Assembly (NCBI GenBank): GCA_964243985.1
Contig: CAXTHJ010000004.1
Location: forward strand, 1-64,000
Length of the DNA stretch: 64,000 bases
Direction of reading: 5' to 3'
DNA from: CAIOYC01 sp964243985
GTDB taxonomy: Bacteria; Pseudomonadota; Alphaproteobacteria; Caulobacterales; Caulobacteraceae
The notes below the pieces were generated by a model that was not told the origin of the DNA, ran no database searches, and saw only the letters and a program-made list of their open reading frames with translations. Shown in pieces: positions 1 through 9,788 of the stretch (the stretch's first letter is position 1; every line of letters starts with the position of its first letter). Position numbers and translations under genes: made by a program.

Positions 1-140
1 CGCCATACACCCGCCCTTCACGCCCGCCGGACCCCGTCTGGCGGCGCTGATGTTCATTACGGGTGATGCCGGCGCGCCGTTGCAATCGCCTTCCTACTAT
101 CGGGAGGGCCGGGCCGCATCGAAGACGAGACGGATAACGC

Positions 141-758
141 ATGTCTAAGCGCCATAGCGCCAAGTATAAGATCGACCGCCGGATGGGCGAAAACATCTGG
201 GGCCGCCCTAAGTCCCCGGTGAACCAACGCTCCTACGGCCCCGGCCAGCATGGCCAACGCCGCAAGTCCAAAGTTTCCGACTTCGGCATCCAGCTGAAGG
301 CCAAGCAGAAGCTGAAGGGTTACTACGGCAACCTCACCGAAAAGCAGTTCTCCCGCACCTATGAAGAGGCGGACCGGCGCAAAGGCAACACCTCTGAAGT
401 GCTGATCGGCCTTCTGGAGAGCCGCCTCGACGCCGTCTGCTACCGCGCCAAGTTCGTGCCGACCGTGTTCGCGGCGCGCCAGTTCGTCAATCACGGCCAT
501 GTCATGGTCAATGGCAAGAAGGTGAACATCGCCTCCTACCGCGTGAAGGCCGGCGACGTGGTGCAGGTGAAGGAGCGGTCGCGCAACATGGCGCTGGTGC
601 TCGAAGCCATGCAGTCCGGCGAGCGCGACACGCCCGACTATATGGAAGTGGACGCCAAGGCCCTGTCGGTGAAGTTCATCCGCGCTCCTGAATTGGCCGA
701 AGTGCCCTATCCGGTGAAGATGGAGCCGAACCTAGTGGTCGAATTCTACTCGTCCTGA
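141..758 (+). CDS. rpsD: 30S ribosomal protein S4
   Basis: Primary 16S rRNA-binding protein that nucleates assembly of the small subunit body. The 205-residue product has the normal S4 length. The N-terminal part (MSKRHSAKYKIDRR...GRPKSP) is the usual alphaproteobacterial form, and the S4 RNA-binding domain lies at about residues 95-155 (ESRLDAVCYRAKF through VNGKKVNIASYRV). It stands alone rather than in an alpha operon, with an intrinsic terminator 30 bases after the stop. The ATG is preceded only by a weak purine stretch. Identification is by strong family resemblance. Confidence 0.97.
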   Translation: MSKRHSAKYKIDRRMGENIWGRPKSPVNQRSYGPGQHGQRRKSKVSDFGIQLKAKQKLKGYYGNLTEKQFSRTYEEADRRKGNTSEVLIGLLESRLDAVCYRAKFVPTVFAARQFVNHGHVMVNGKKVNIASYRVKAGDVVQVKERSRNMALVLEAMQSGERDTPDYMEVDAKALSVKFIRAPELAEVPYPVKMEPNLVVEFYSS

Positions 759-787
759 TCGGTCGGGCTAAAGTCTGAAATCGCGAA

Positions 788-816
788 AGGCCTCGGAGCG
801 GTCCGGGGCCTTTTTG
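788..816 (+). terminator. Intrinsic terminator of rpsD
   Basis: GGCCTCGG and CCGGGGCC form a GC-rich stem (one G-T type mismatch region) around a short loop and run straight into TTTTT. It sits about 30 bases after the rpsD stop and separates it from the toxin-antitoxin pair. Confidence 0.85.
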
Positions 817-872
817 CTGTGCGGAGATCGCTTATGGGATCTGGCTTATTCAACGAAGACCTTGCGAGACAC

Positions 873-904
873 CAAGACTTGTAGTAACATATCTACAAAT
901 CTTG
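873..904. promoter_or_regulatory. Inverted-repeat operator of the toxin-antitoxin operon
   Basis: Arms CAAGACTTGTAG (873-884) and CTACAAATCTTG (893-904) are complementary at 11 of 12 positions around the 8-base spacer TAACATAT. The site ends 10 bases before the antitoxin ATG, where type II antitoxins usually autoregulate. The AT-rich spacer could overlap the -10 element. The operator role is inferred from position and symmetry. Confidence 0.7.
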
Positions 905-914
905 GATCAACCTG

Positions 915-1169
915 ATGCCTATCACCACCATGTCAAGCCGCGCCTTCAACCAGGATGCCAGCGGCGCCAAGAAGGCCGCGACGAAGGGGCCTGTGTTCAT
1001 TACCGATAGGGGTCGGCCACGTCACGTTCTGCTCAGCATCGAGGAATATCAGCGCCTGACCGGCGCTCGCCGAAGCATAGTCGATGCGCTCGCCATGCCT
1101 GGCGACACCATCATAGAGTTCGAAGCGCCCCGTGCGACGATCGTCCATCGAGCCGCCGATCTCGACTGA
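915..1169 (+). CDS. Type II antitoxin, Phd/YefM family
   Basis: 84-residue antitoxin that would bind and neutralise the PIN toxin encoded next and repress their shared promoter. The N-terminal half (SSRAFNQDASGAKKAA, then GPVFITDRGRPRHVLLS and IEEYQRL) is the Phd/YefM DNA-binding and dimerisation fold. The C-terminal tail is the part that normally wraps the toxin. Its stop codon TGA overlaps the toxin ATG (TGATG), so the two are translationally coupled. A palindromic operator lies directly upstream. Confidence 0.9.
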   Translation: MPITTMSSRAFNQDASGAKKAATKGPVFITDRGRPRHVLLSIEEYQRLTGARRSIVDALAMPGDTIIEFEAPRATIVHRAADLD

Positions 1170-1597
1170 TGTTCGTTCTGGACACCAATGTCATCTCGGA
1201 ACTGCGAAAGGCCCATCATGGCAAGGCAGACGCCAATGTGGCGGCCTGGGCCGGTCAAGCCGATGCGTCCATGCTCTATATCTCAGCGATCACGATGCTG
1301 GAGCTTGAGACAGGCGTTTTGCAAATGGAACGCCGCGACGAAAAACAAGGCGCTGCGCTCCGGGGTTGGCTCGACGGCCAGGTCTTAGTCGAATTCAAGG
1401 ATCGCGTTCTGGTCATCGATGCGGCGGTAGCGAAGCGCTGCGCAAGCCTGCATGTGCCCGATCCTAGAACTGAACGAGACGCGCTCATCGCAGCGACCGC
1501 GCTCGTGCACGGCATGACCGTCGTCACTCGCAACACCGCCGATTTTCTCGCTACAGGCGTCGCGCTGCTAAACCCGTGGGATCAGATGCGAAGGTGA
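1169..1597 (+). CDS. vapC: PIN-domain toxin, VapC family
   Basis: 142-residue PIN-domain ribonuclease, the toxin of the pair. The acidic metal-binding residues of the family are visible: Asp5 (FVLDTNVISE), Glu45 (LELETG), Asp104 (ERDALIAATA) and Asp125 (NTADF). VapC toxins cleave tRNA or rRNA; the target here is not readable from sequence. It overlaps the antitoxin stop by one base and ends nine bases from the convergent oxidoreductase. A Phd/YefM antitoxin paired with a PIN toxin is a common combination. The toxin looks intact. Confidence 0.92.
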   Translation: MFVLDTNVISELRKAHHGKADANVAAWAGQADASMLYISAITMLELETGVLQMERRDEKQGAALRGWLDGQVLVEFKDRVLVIDAAVAKRCASLHVPDPRTERDALIAATALVHGMTVVTRNTADFLATGVALLNPWDQMRR

Positions 1598-1605
1598 AGT
1601 CCGGC

Positions 1606-2730
1606 TCAATCGAAATCCCTAAGTGCCCGTCCAGGCCAAGCGGCGCCAGCGGCGCGCTGGTACTGGAGGGGCCAGGGCGATCCGGTCTGCTTTTCGCCGT
1701 CCAGAAGCTCCGCCGCGTGGTGGGGCCAGCGGGGGTCGTCGAGGGCGGCGCGGGCGAGGGCGACCATGTCCGCCTTGCCCTCCGCCAGGATCGTCTCCGC
1801 CTGGTGCGCGCCGGCGATCATGCCGACGGCGATGACGGTGAGGTCCGGGTTGGCCGTCTTCACAACTTGCGCGAAGTCCACCTGATAGCCGGGCTCGCGG
1901 CCGGGGATCTTGGCGGCGGCCACGTTGCCGCCCGAGGAGATGTGGGCGTATTCGAAGCCCAGCGCCTTCAGCCGCTTGGCCATTTCGGCGGTCTCCTCCG
2001 GTGTAACGCCGCCTTCCACCCAATCCGAACCGTTCAGCCGCATCCCCAGCGCCTTCTCCTTTGGCCAGACGGCGCGAACGGCCTCGGCCACCTCTAGCGG
2101 GAAGCGCATTCGGTTCTCCAGCGAGCCGCCATAGGCGTCGACGCGCCGGTTGGAGACGGGGGAGAGGAACTCGGAGAAGAGGTAGCCGTGGGCGCCGTGC
2201 AGCTCCACGATGGCGAAGCCGGCCCGATCGGCGCGCTGGGCGCTCTCTACGAACGCCGCCTTGATCCGCGCCATGCCGACCTCGTCCAGCGCCTCGGGCG
2301 TATGCCAGCCTTCGGTGTAGGGGATGGCGGAGGGCGCGTCGGTGGTCCAGGCGCCGGTTTCGGGCTTCAGGGGGCCGCCCTTGTCGACCCATGGCACATT
2401 GGTGGAGGCCTTGCGCCCCGCGTGCGCGAGCTGGATGCCGATAGGGGTGTCGACGTAGCTGTGGATGTCGGCGATCAGGCGTTTGAAAGTCGTTTCCTGT
2501 TCGTCGTTCCAGAGGCCAGTATCGCCAGGGCTGATGCGGCCTACCGCTTCCACCCCCGTGGCCTCTACGATCACCGCCCCGGCGCCGGAAATGGCGAGCA
2601 CGCCCAAGTGCTGCCAGTGCCAGGGCTGGATCACCCCGTCCTTGGCTGAATACTGGCACATGGGCGCGATCAGCACCCGATTAGCCAAGCGGACGCCGCC
2701 GAGGGTGATCGGCTGGAAAAGTTTACTCAT
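1606..2730 (-). CDS. NADH:flavin oxidoreductase, Old Yellow Enzyme family (YqjM-like)
   Basis: 374-residue FMN-dependent ene-reductase that reduces activated C=C bonds of enones and related electrophiles with NAD(P)H. It belongs to the thermophilic-like YqjM subclass: Cys25 and Tyr27 (APMCQYSA) match the redox-tuning Cys and Tyr of YqjM, and HGAHGYLFSEFLSP carries the two substrate-binding histidines. The natural substrate is unknown. It lies just downstream of grxD on the same strand, with a 30-base gap, so the two may share a transcript. Confidence 0.93.
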   Translation of the reverse strand: MSKLFQPITLGGVRLANRVLIAPMCQYSAKDGVIQPWHWQHLGVLAISGAGAVIVEATGVEAVGRISPGDTGLWNDEQETTFKRLIADIHSYVDTPIGIQLAHAGRKASTNVPWVDKGGPLKPETGAWTTDAPSAIPYTEGWHTPEALDEVGMARIKAAFVESAQRADRAGFAIVELHGAHGYLFSEFLSPVSNRRVDAYGGSLENRMRFPLEVAEAVRAVWPKEKALGMRLNGSDWVEGGVTPEETAEMAKRLKALGFEYAHISSGGNVAAAKIPGREPGYQVDFAQVVKTANPDLTVIAVGMIAGAHQAETILAEGKADMVALARAALDDPRWPHHAAELLDGEKQTGSPWPLQYQRAAGAAWPGRALRDFD

Positions 2731-2760
2731 GGATTATCCTTTAGCGAATTGGGCGGCGGC

Positions 2761-3114
2761 TTAGGCCGCGATCACGCCCCGTTCAGTCAGGAAGGGCTTC
2801 AATTCCCCTGTCTGAAACATCTCGCGCACGATGTCGGAGCCGCCGACGAATTCGCCCTTCACGTAGAGCTGGGGAATGGTCGGCCAGTCGGAGAACACCT
2901 TGACGCCTTGGCGGAGGCTCTCGTCCTGCAATACGTCCACGCCAACGAAATCCACGCCCAGGTGATCCAGAATCTGCACCGTGGTGGCGGAGAAGCCGCA
3001 GCGGGGCTGCTCGGGCACGCCTTTCATGAACAGCACCACGGGATTCTCGCTCAGGGTTTTGGTGATGAAGGCGTGGACGGGATCGGCGACGGCTTCAGCA
3101 GCGACATCGGACAT
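2761..3114 (-). CDS. grxD: Monothiol glutaredoxin, Grx4 family
   Basis: 117-residue CGFS glutaredoxin that binds and delivers [2Fe-2S] clusters. The active-site motif CGFS is at residues 39-42 (EQPRCGFSATT), preceded by the family's VVLFMKG strand and followed by the GWPTIPQLYVKGEF-type segment with the cis-proline (seen here as DWPTIPQLYVKGEF). bolA lies directly upstream on the same strand; BolA and CGFS glutaredoxins form [2Fe-2S]-bridged complexes, so the pairing supports an iron-sulfur or iron-sensing role. Confidence 0.95.
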   Translation of the reverse strand: MSDVAAEAVADPVHAFITKTLSENPVVLFMKGVPEQPRCGFSATTVQILDHLGVDFVGVDVLQDESLRQGVKVFSDWPTIPQLYVKGEFVGGSDIVREMFQTGELKPFLTERGVIAA

Positions 3115-3202
3115 GGCGGGAGACCTCGACGAACAAAAAGCCCTGTGCCACGCAGCTAAGCGCTCGCGCCGCCTTAATCAAGACGGCGCTGACCAAGACG
3201 CA

Positions 3203-3436
3203 TCAGTCGGCGGCGACCGTTTCCAGCGCTAGGGCGTGCAGCGCGCCGCCGAGCACATCGGCCAGCGCCCTGTTCACCATCTGGTGCTGGCGCACGCGGG
3301 GCAGCCCCTTGAACGCCGGCGAGACGATCTTTGCGCCGTAATGGTCTCCGTCTCCGGCCAGATCGGTGACGGTCACCGCAGCATCAGGGAAGGCTTCGGT
3401 CAGGCGGCGCTCGAGCTCGGCTTTGGCCATAGGCAT
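3203..3436 (-). CDS. bolA: BolA family protein
   Basis: 77-residue BolA domain protein, partner of the neighbouring Grx4. The fold is covered from KAELERRLTEAFP to the C-terminal ALHALAL helix; GDGDHYGAKIVS and RVRQHQMVNRAL are the typical BolA segments, with the conserved His in RQHQMV. I chose the ATG at 3436 because GGAGGA lies about 8 bases upstream and the family starts here. A longer upstream reading frame runs antisense into another gene and looks like chance. Confidence 0.9.
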   Translation of the reverse strand: MPMAKAELERRLTEAFPDAAVTVTDLAGDGDHYGAKIVSPAFKGLPRVRQHQMVNRALADVLGGALHALALETVAAD

Positions 3437-3509
3437 GGGAATCGTCCTCCGCTGCGTCATAGATAAGCCGAAAGGCGACCTTAACCGAGGCTGGTCTATA
3501 AGGTTTTTC

Positions 3510-4268
3510 ATGACGCCTCTCATCTTCGCCTCGGCCATGGCGCTGTTTCGCGCTACCCTCTCCTCCTCCGACCCCCTGTTCCCAACGGACGGCACGGCGG
3601 GCGGCCCCACGCCGGTGAACGGTGTGTGGGCCGGATTGCCGGCCGATTGCGCGGTGCCGACGTCGCTGGACCTCGCCACCTGGCCCAAATGCGCCACGCC
3701 CGTCGGGTTCCTCGACGGTCAGATCGCCGTCCTGGAAAAGCCCGGGCCGGGCAAGAAGGCCACGCCGGATCAGTATTATTCGATCGCCCGCACCAAGTTC
3801 TGGGTGGCCAAACCGTCGGCAGCGGGCGCGCCGGCCATCGTTCAGGTGGACATTCCGATCATGTTCGCCTCCTCCACCATCTACATCGCCGTTCAGCCTG
3901 ATGCGCTGGACGATTCCGGCGGCTTCGTTTCCGCCAAGGGGTGGCCTGTGAGCTGTCCACCAACGCCGGTGGAGGGGGTGACGGTGGAGGGCAAACATTG
4001 CACCGCCGCCACCGCCGATGGCGTGCGCGCGGCCGCGGCGGTCCAGCCCGACGCCTCCAAACTCTACCGGCTGATGCGGATCAACGTGGCTCAGCCCACG
4101 GTTCCGCCCAATGCGCCTACGTCTAGCCCGGCGGCGCCGCCGCCTACTGCGCCACAGACGGTCACGCCATCGCCCGCCACGCCGCCTTCGACGCCGCCAA
4201 CGGCCGTGCCTGGAGTGGTGACGGAGACCGCCTTGCCGCCGCCGGGTGCTACCCCGACGCGGAACTAG
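3510..4268 (+). CDS. Secreted-type protein of unknown function with Pro/Thr-rich tail
   Basis: 252 residues from the ATG at 3510 (AAGG upstream). I do not recognise a family. The N-terminus (MTPLIFASAMALFRATLSS) could be a short signal peptide or anchor. The middle (about 40-190) has several Cys residues and could be a small periplasmic domain. The last 60 residues are a low-complexity Pro/Ala/Thr linker. The frame also opens further upstream to 3366, but that would overlap bolA and lacks support. It converges on purL. Confidence 0.6.
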   Translation: MTPLIFASAMALFRATLSSSDPLFPTDGTAGGPTPVNGVWAGLPADCAVPTSLDLATWPKCATPVGFLDGQIAVLEKPGPGKKATPDQYYSIARTKFWVAKPSAAGAPAIVQVDIPIMFASSTIYIAVQPDALDDSGGFVSAKGWPVSCPPTPVEGVTVEGKHCTAATADGVRAAAAVQPDASKLYRLMRINVAQPTVPPNAPTSSPAAPPPTAPQTVTPSPATPPSTPPTAVPGVVTETALPPPGATPTRN

Positions 4269-4296
4269 AGCGGAACGGGCTCGCCGGTTTCAGCCG

Positions 4297-6510
<2,214 letters not shown>

Positions 6511-6550
6511 CCGCGCGATTTAACTGATTTGCCCGCCTGAGTCAGGCCCA

Positions 6551-6590
6551 CCCCCCTCCGTCTCCCCCGGACTTGTTCCGGGGGCCCATA
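6551..6590 (+). repeat. Left inverted-repeat arm with internal hairpin
   Basis: Contains CCCCCGGA (6565-6572 region), loop CTTGT and TCCGGGGG: an 8-bp perfect stem. The whole arm is the reverse complement of 6916-6955 apart from one base. Lying between purQ and purL, the hairpin could also act on transcription or RNA stability of the pur transcript. Confidence 0.85.
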
Positions 6591-6606
6591 GCGCTACGCT
6601 TCCACC

Positions 6607-6906
6607 ATGTATCGGGACGGGATCATCGCCACCTACATCATGGCGAGCCGGAAGAACGGCACGCTCTACACCGGCGTGACCAGCGATCTTCCGCGGAGAG
6701 CGTTCGAGCATCGGGAAGGCGCGCTGCCGGGGTTCACCAAGCGGTACGGCGTGAAGCGGCTGGTCTGGTATCAGACGTTTGAGCTGATCACGGCGGCGAT
6801 ACAGCGGGAGCGCACGATCAAGGGGTATCCGAGGCAGTGGAAGATTAACCTGATCGAAGCGGAGAACCCGGATTGGCTCGATTTGTATACGCGGTTGAAT
6901 TGGTGA
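6607..6906 (+). CDS. GIY-YIG nuclease family protein
   Basis: 99-residue single-domain GIY-YIG protein of the UvrC/URI superfamily. The hallmark strands are ATYIMASRKNGTLYTGVTS (GIY and YIG positions, here TYI and YTG). They are followed by RRAFEHR with the conserved Arg and His, KRYGVKRLVWYQ, the catalytic-type Glu in QRERTIKG, and WKINLI near the end. Stand-alone members occur in multiple copies in many proteobacteria and have no settled role. It is transcribed against the purine genes and enclosed by the inverted repeats. All key residues appear present, so it may be active. Confidence 0.9.
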   Translation: MYRDGIIATYIMASRKNGTLYTGVTSDLPRRAFEHREGALPGFTKRYGVKRLVWYQTFELITAAIQRERTIKGYPRQWKINLIEAENPDWLDLYTRLNW

Positions 6907-6915
6907 GGGCGGTTC

Positions 6916-6955
6916 TATGGGCCCCCGGAACAAGTCCGGGGGAGACGGAGAGGGG
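6916..6955 (-). repeat. Right inverted-repeat arm with internal hairpin
   Basis: Begins TATGGGCCCCCGG and contains CCCCCGGA-ACAAG-TCCGGGGG, the mirror of the left arm. It begins nine bases after the GIY-YIG stop and ends 13 bases before the purQ stop codon. Confidence 0.85.
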
Positions 6956-6968
6956 CTCGCGGTGGTGT

Positions 6969-7631
6969 TTAAGTCGCCGCCGCCACGCTCTGGAAGAGCA
7001 GCGCGCCGTCGGCCGAGCCCAGGTCCGGCTCGAACGCCCGATCCGGGTGGGGCATGATGCCGAGGACGTTGCCGGCGTCGTTGACGATGCCGGCGATGGC
7101 GCGGGCGGAGCCGTTGGGGTTGTCGCGATAGCGGAACACCACGCGGCCTTCGCCCTCCAGCCGGTCCAGGGTCTCCGCGTCGGCGAAGTAATTGCCCTCG
7201 CCGTTGCCGACGGTCATGGTCGCTTCGCGCTGGGTGCCGTAGGCCGCGGTGAAGCGGGTCTGGCCGTTGATGATGTCCAGCGCCACCGGCTTGCAGACGT
7301 ATTTCAGGGCGGCGTTCCTGAGGAGCGCGCCCGGCAGCATTCCGGCTTCGCAGAGGACCTGGAACCCGTTGCAGACGCCCACCACCGCCACGCCCCTATC
7401 CGCCGCCGCCTTCACCGCCCCCATCACCGGCGAGAGCGAGGCCATGGCCCCGCAACGCAGATAGTCCCCATAGGAAAAGCCGCCCGGCAGGACGATCAGG
7501 TCGAGGCCTTCCGGCAGCTCGCTCTCGGCGTGCCAGACCATGTGCGCCTTGGAGCCTGTGGTGCGCTCGATGGCCACAGCGCAATCGCGGTCGCAGTTGG
7601 AGCCGGGAAAGACGACGACGGCGGAGTTCAT
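6969..7631 (-). CDS. purQ: Phosphoribosylformylglycinamidine synthase subunit PurQ
   Basis: 220-residue class I glutamine amidotransferase that supplies ammonia to PurL. The triad is visible: nucleophile Cys87 in VVGVCNGFQ, and His195 with Glu201 in MPHPDRAFE. The oxyanion segment is LPGGFSYGDYLR. It overlaps purS by four bases (ATGA), so the two are translationally coupled. purL, normally the next gene, is displaced by the GIY-YIG unit. Confidence 0.97.
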   Translation of the reverse strand: MNSAVVVFPGSNCDRDCAVAIERTTGSKAHMVWHAESELPEGLDLIVLPGGFSYGDYLRCGAMASLSPVMGAVKAAADRGVAVVGVCNGFQVLCEAGMLPGALLRNAALKYVCKPVALDIINGQTRFTAAYGTQREATMTVGNGEGNYFADAETLDRLEGEGRVVFRYRDNPNGSARAIAGIVNDAGNVLGIMPHPDRAFEPDLGSADGALLFQSVAAAT

Positions 7632-7870
7632 GCCGCGATCTCCACCCGGTAGCTCTCGATCACCTGATTGGCGAGGAGCTTGTCGGCCATCGCCTTCACC
7701 TCGGCCTCGGCGGCGGCCTTGTCGGTTGCGGTAAGATCGAGGGTGATCACGCGGCCGACGCGCACGTCCGAGGCGCCTGGGAAGCCGATGCCGTGTAGGG
7801 CCGCTTCGATGGCCTTGCCTTGCACGTCCAGAACGCCTGGCTTCAGGAAGATTTCAACCTTTGCTTTCAT
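7628..7870 (-). CDS. purS: Phosphoribosylformylglycinamidine synthase subunit PurS
   Basis: 80-residue structural subunit that bridges PurQ and the small-type PurL in the FGAM synthase complex. Typical pieces are KVEIFLKPGVLDVQGKAIEAAL at the start, the central RVGRVITLDL strand and the closing LANQVIESYRVE. It lies 13 bases after purC and overlaps purQ by four bases. Confidence 0.96.
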   Translation of the reverse strand: MKAKVEIFLKPGVLDVQGKAIEAALHGIGFPGASDVRVGRVITLDLTATDKAAAEAEVKAMADKLLANQVIESYRVEIAA

Positions 7871-7883
7871 CTCGATTGGGCCT

Positions 7884-8639
7884 TCACCCTTTACCCCCTT
7901 GGATCACGGTCGGCATCTCGTTCATAATGCCGAGGCGGCGGGCCACTTCCGTATAGCTTTCGATCACGTTGCCGAGGTCGCGGCGGAAACGGTCCTTGTC
8001 GAGCTTTTCGTTGGTGGTGCTATCCCACAGGCGGCAGGAATCCGGGCTGATCTCGTCGGCCAGGAGCACGCGGGAGAAGTCGCCCTCGTAGATGCGGCCG
8101 TACTCGATCTTGAAGTCCACCAGCGTGATGCCGACGGCGCTGAACATGCCGGAGAGGAAGTCGTTCACGCGAAGCGTCATGGCCAGCATGTCGTCGATCT
8201 CCTGGGTGGCGGCCCAGTTGAAGGCGGTGATGTGCTCCTCAGTCACCAAGGGATCGTTCAGCTCGTCCTTCTTGTAATAGAATTCAATGATCGAGCGGGG
8301 CAGGGCCGTGCCTTCGGGGATGCCGAGGCGGGTGGACATGGAGCCGGCGGCGATGTTGCGGCAGACCACCTCCAGGGGGATGATCTCCACCTCCTTGATC
8401 AGCTGCTCGCGCAGGTTCAGGCGGCGGATGAAGTGGTTCTGCACGCCGATGCCGTTCAGCCGCGTCATCACATATTCGGAGATGCGGTTGTTGATCACGC
8501 CCTTGCCCTCCAGCACCGCCTTTTTCTGGGCGTTGAAGGCGGTGGCGTCGTCCTTGAAATACTGGATCAGGGTGCCGGGCTCGGGCCCTTCGTAAAGGAT
8601 CTTGGCCTTGCCTTCGTAGATTTTCTTGCGGCGCGTCAT
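7884..8639 (-). CDS. purC: Phosphoribosylaminoimidazole-succinocarboxamide synthase
   Basis: SAICAR synthetase, joining aspartate to CAIR with ATP (purine step 8). 251 residues from the ATG at 8639, where the family starts (RRKKIYEGKAKILYEG). A TTG ten codons upstream is also open but less likely. SMSTRLGIPEGT and the substrate segments MTLRVNDFLSGMF and LVDFKIEYG are as expected. It is the first gene of the purC-purS-purQ-(purL) cluster and diverges from the potassium channel gene. Confidence 0.96.
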   Translation of the reverse strand: MTRRKKIYEGKAKILYEGPEPGTLIQYFKDDATAFNAQKKAVLEGKGVINNRISEYVMTRLNGIGVQNHFIRRLNLREQLIKEVEIIPLEVVCRNIAAGSMSTRLGIPEGTALPRSIIEFYYKKDELNDPLVTEEHITAFNWAATQEIDDMLAMTLRVNDFLSGMFSAVGITLVDFKIEYGRIYEGDFSRVLLADEISPDSCRLWDSTTNEKLDKDRFRRDLGNVIESYTEVARRLGIMNEMPTVIQGGKG

Positions 8640-8737
8640 GGCCTTTGGTGCTCCGGAGGGGCTCTGCAAGTCGGAAAAGCAGATGCGATGTTCGACTCGG
8701 GCTCGGCCTCGATATAGGTCGCTATAGACCTAGAGGA

Positions 8738-9787
8738 ATGACAGGCTGCGCGCAAACGGCGGCGCGCAGGAAATGGGGCAAGGGTGTGAGTGAAGCGAAA
8801 GCCGATGTAGAGCAAAAATCTCGGGTCGAGGTGAAACCCGCCTCCGCGCCTGCTTCCAAATCCGGAACACGGCCGTGGCCCCCCATGTTCAGCAGCAAAC
8901 GCGCGACACCGTTCAGAATCAAAGGGCGCCACAGGAGCGCGCTGGACATCTATCACTGGTTGCTGACCATTAACTGGGCGGTGTTTGCCGCCGTCGGTCT
9001 TGCGGCCTATCTGGTGTCCAACACGGCGTTCGCCTTCCTTTATCTCGCCGATCCGCACGGCATCGCCGGGGCGCGGCCGGGCAATTTCGCCGACGCCTTC
9101 TTCTTCAGCGTCGAAACCATCGGCACCATCGGTTACGGCGTGTTGTCGCCGCGAAACTTCTACGCCAACCTGGTGATGACGGGCGAGAACTTCTTCGGCC
9201 TGTCGTTCATCGCGGTGGCCACGGGGGTGATCTTCGCCCGGGTGTCCAGGCCCACGGCGCGGGTGATGTTCTCCAAGAACTGCCTGATCACCACCTATGA
9301 CGGCGACCAGGTGCTGATGTTCCGTGCCGCCAACGAGCGGGCCAACCGGGTGCTGGAGGCCGAGGTCACCGTCTCTGTCACCCGGGACCTGCAGACGCGC
9401 GAGGGCAAGACCATGCGGCGGTTCGATCAGCTGAACCTGGTGCGCTCCCGCTCACCCCTGTTCGCCCTGACCTGGACGGTGCTGCACGTGATCGACGAGA
9501 CCAGCCCGATCTATGGCGTGACCGAGGAGGCCCTGCAGAAAGCGTCCGGCCAGATCTTGGTGGTGCTTTCGGGTATGGATGAGACCTTTGCCCAGCGCAT
9601 CCACGCCCGCCACTCCTACCTGCCGGGCGATGCGGTGTGGAACAAGCACTTCGCCGACGTGATCTCGGAGGACGACCAGGGCCTGCGCGTGATCGACTAC
9701 ACCCGCTTCCACGATCTGGAGGATATGCCGGTTGCCGAGCTTGACCCGGTGGAAGAGGCGAGCGACCAGTCGCTGGAGGCGGGGTAG
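8738..9787 (+). CDS. Inward-rectifier potassium channel (KirBac family)
   Basis: 349-residue inner-membrane K+ channel. Two transmembrane helices (about 75-100 and 150-168) flank the pore loop with the selectivity filter TIGYG at residues 130-134. A slide-helix region (ALDIYHWLL) and a long cytoplasmic Kir immunoglobulin-like domain (about 175-325) follow. The start is uncertain: an ATG at 8738 directly follows AGAGGA, while a GTG at 8786 would remove a charged tail. The upstream frame to 8645 overlaps the purC leader. Confidence 0.92.
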   Translation: MTGCAQTAARRKWGKGVSEAKADVEQKSRVEVKPASAPASKSGTRPWPPMFSSKRATPFRIKGRHRSALDIYHWLLTINWAVFAAVGLAAYLVSNTAFAFLYLADPHGIAGARPGNFADAFFFSVETIGTIGYGVLSPRNFYANLVMTGENFFGLSFIAVATGVIFARVSRPTARVMFSKNCLITTYDGDQVLMFRAANERANRVLEAEVTVSVTRDLQTREGKTMRRFDQLNLVRSRSPLFALTWTVLHVIDETSPIYGVTEEALQKASGQILVVLSGMDETFAQRIHARHSYLPGDAVWNKHFADVISEDDQGLRVIDYTRFHDLEDMPVAELDPVEEASDQSLEAG

Positions 9788-9788
9788 G

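Larger units (their letters stand above)
6551..6955. mobile_element. GIY-YIG nuclease gene framed by 40-bp inverted repeats
   Basis: A compact 405-bp unit inserted between purQ and purL. Two 40-base arms in opposite orientation (6551-6590 and 6916-6955) match at 39 of 40 positions. Only 16 and 9 bases separate them from the start and stop of the enclosed gene. Each arm also holds its own perfect hairpin. The layout suggests a mobile or once-mobile unit, analogous to REP/RAYT elements, but I see no target-site duplication and mobility is inference. Confidence 0.6.

Noticed and set aside
57..500. 147-codon minus-strand frame over rpsD
   Set aside because: Lies antisense to a certain ribosomal protein gene and has no family match; a high-GC shadow.
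3168..3191. GC-rich hairpin between bolA and grxD
   Set aside because: Imperfect stem without a T tract; not enough to call a terminator.
3437..3697. 87-residue N-terminal extension of BolA
   Set aside because: BolA domains start at 3436 with a good ribosome site; the extension overlaps another gene antisense.
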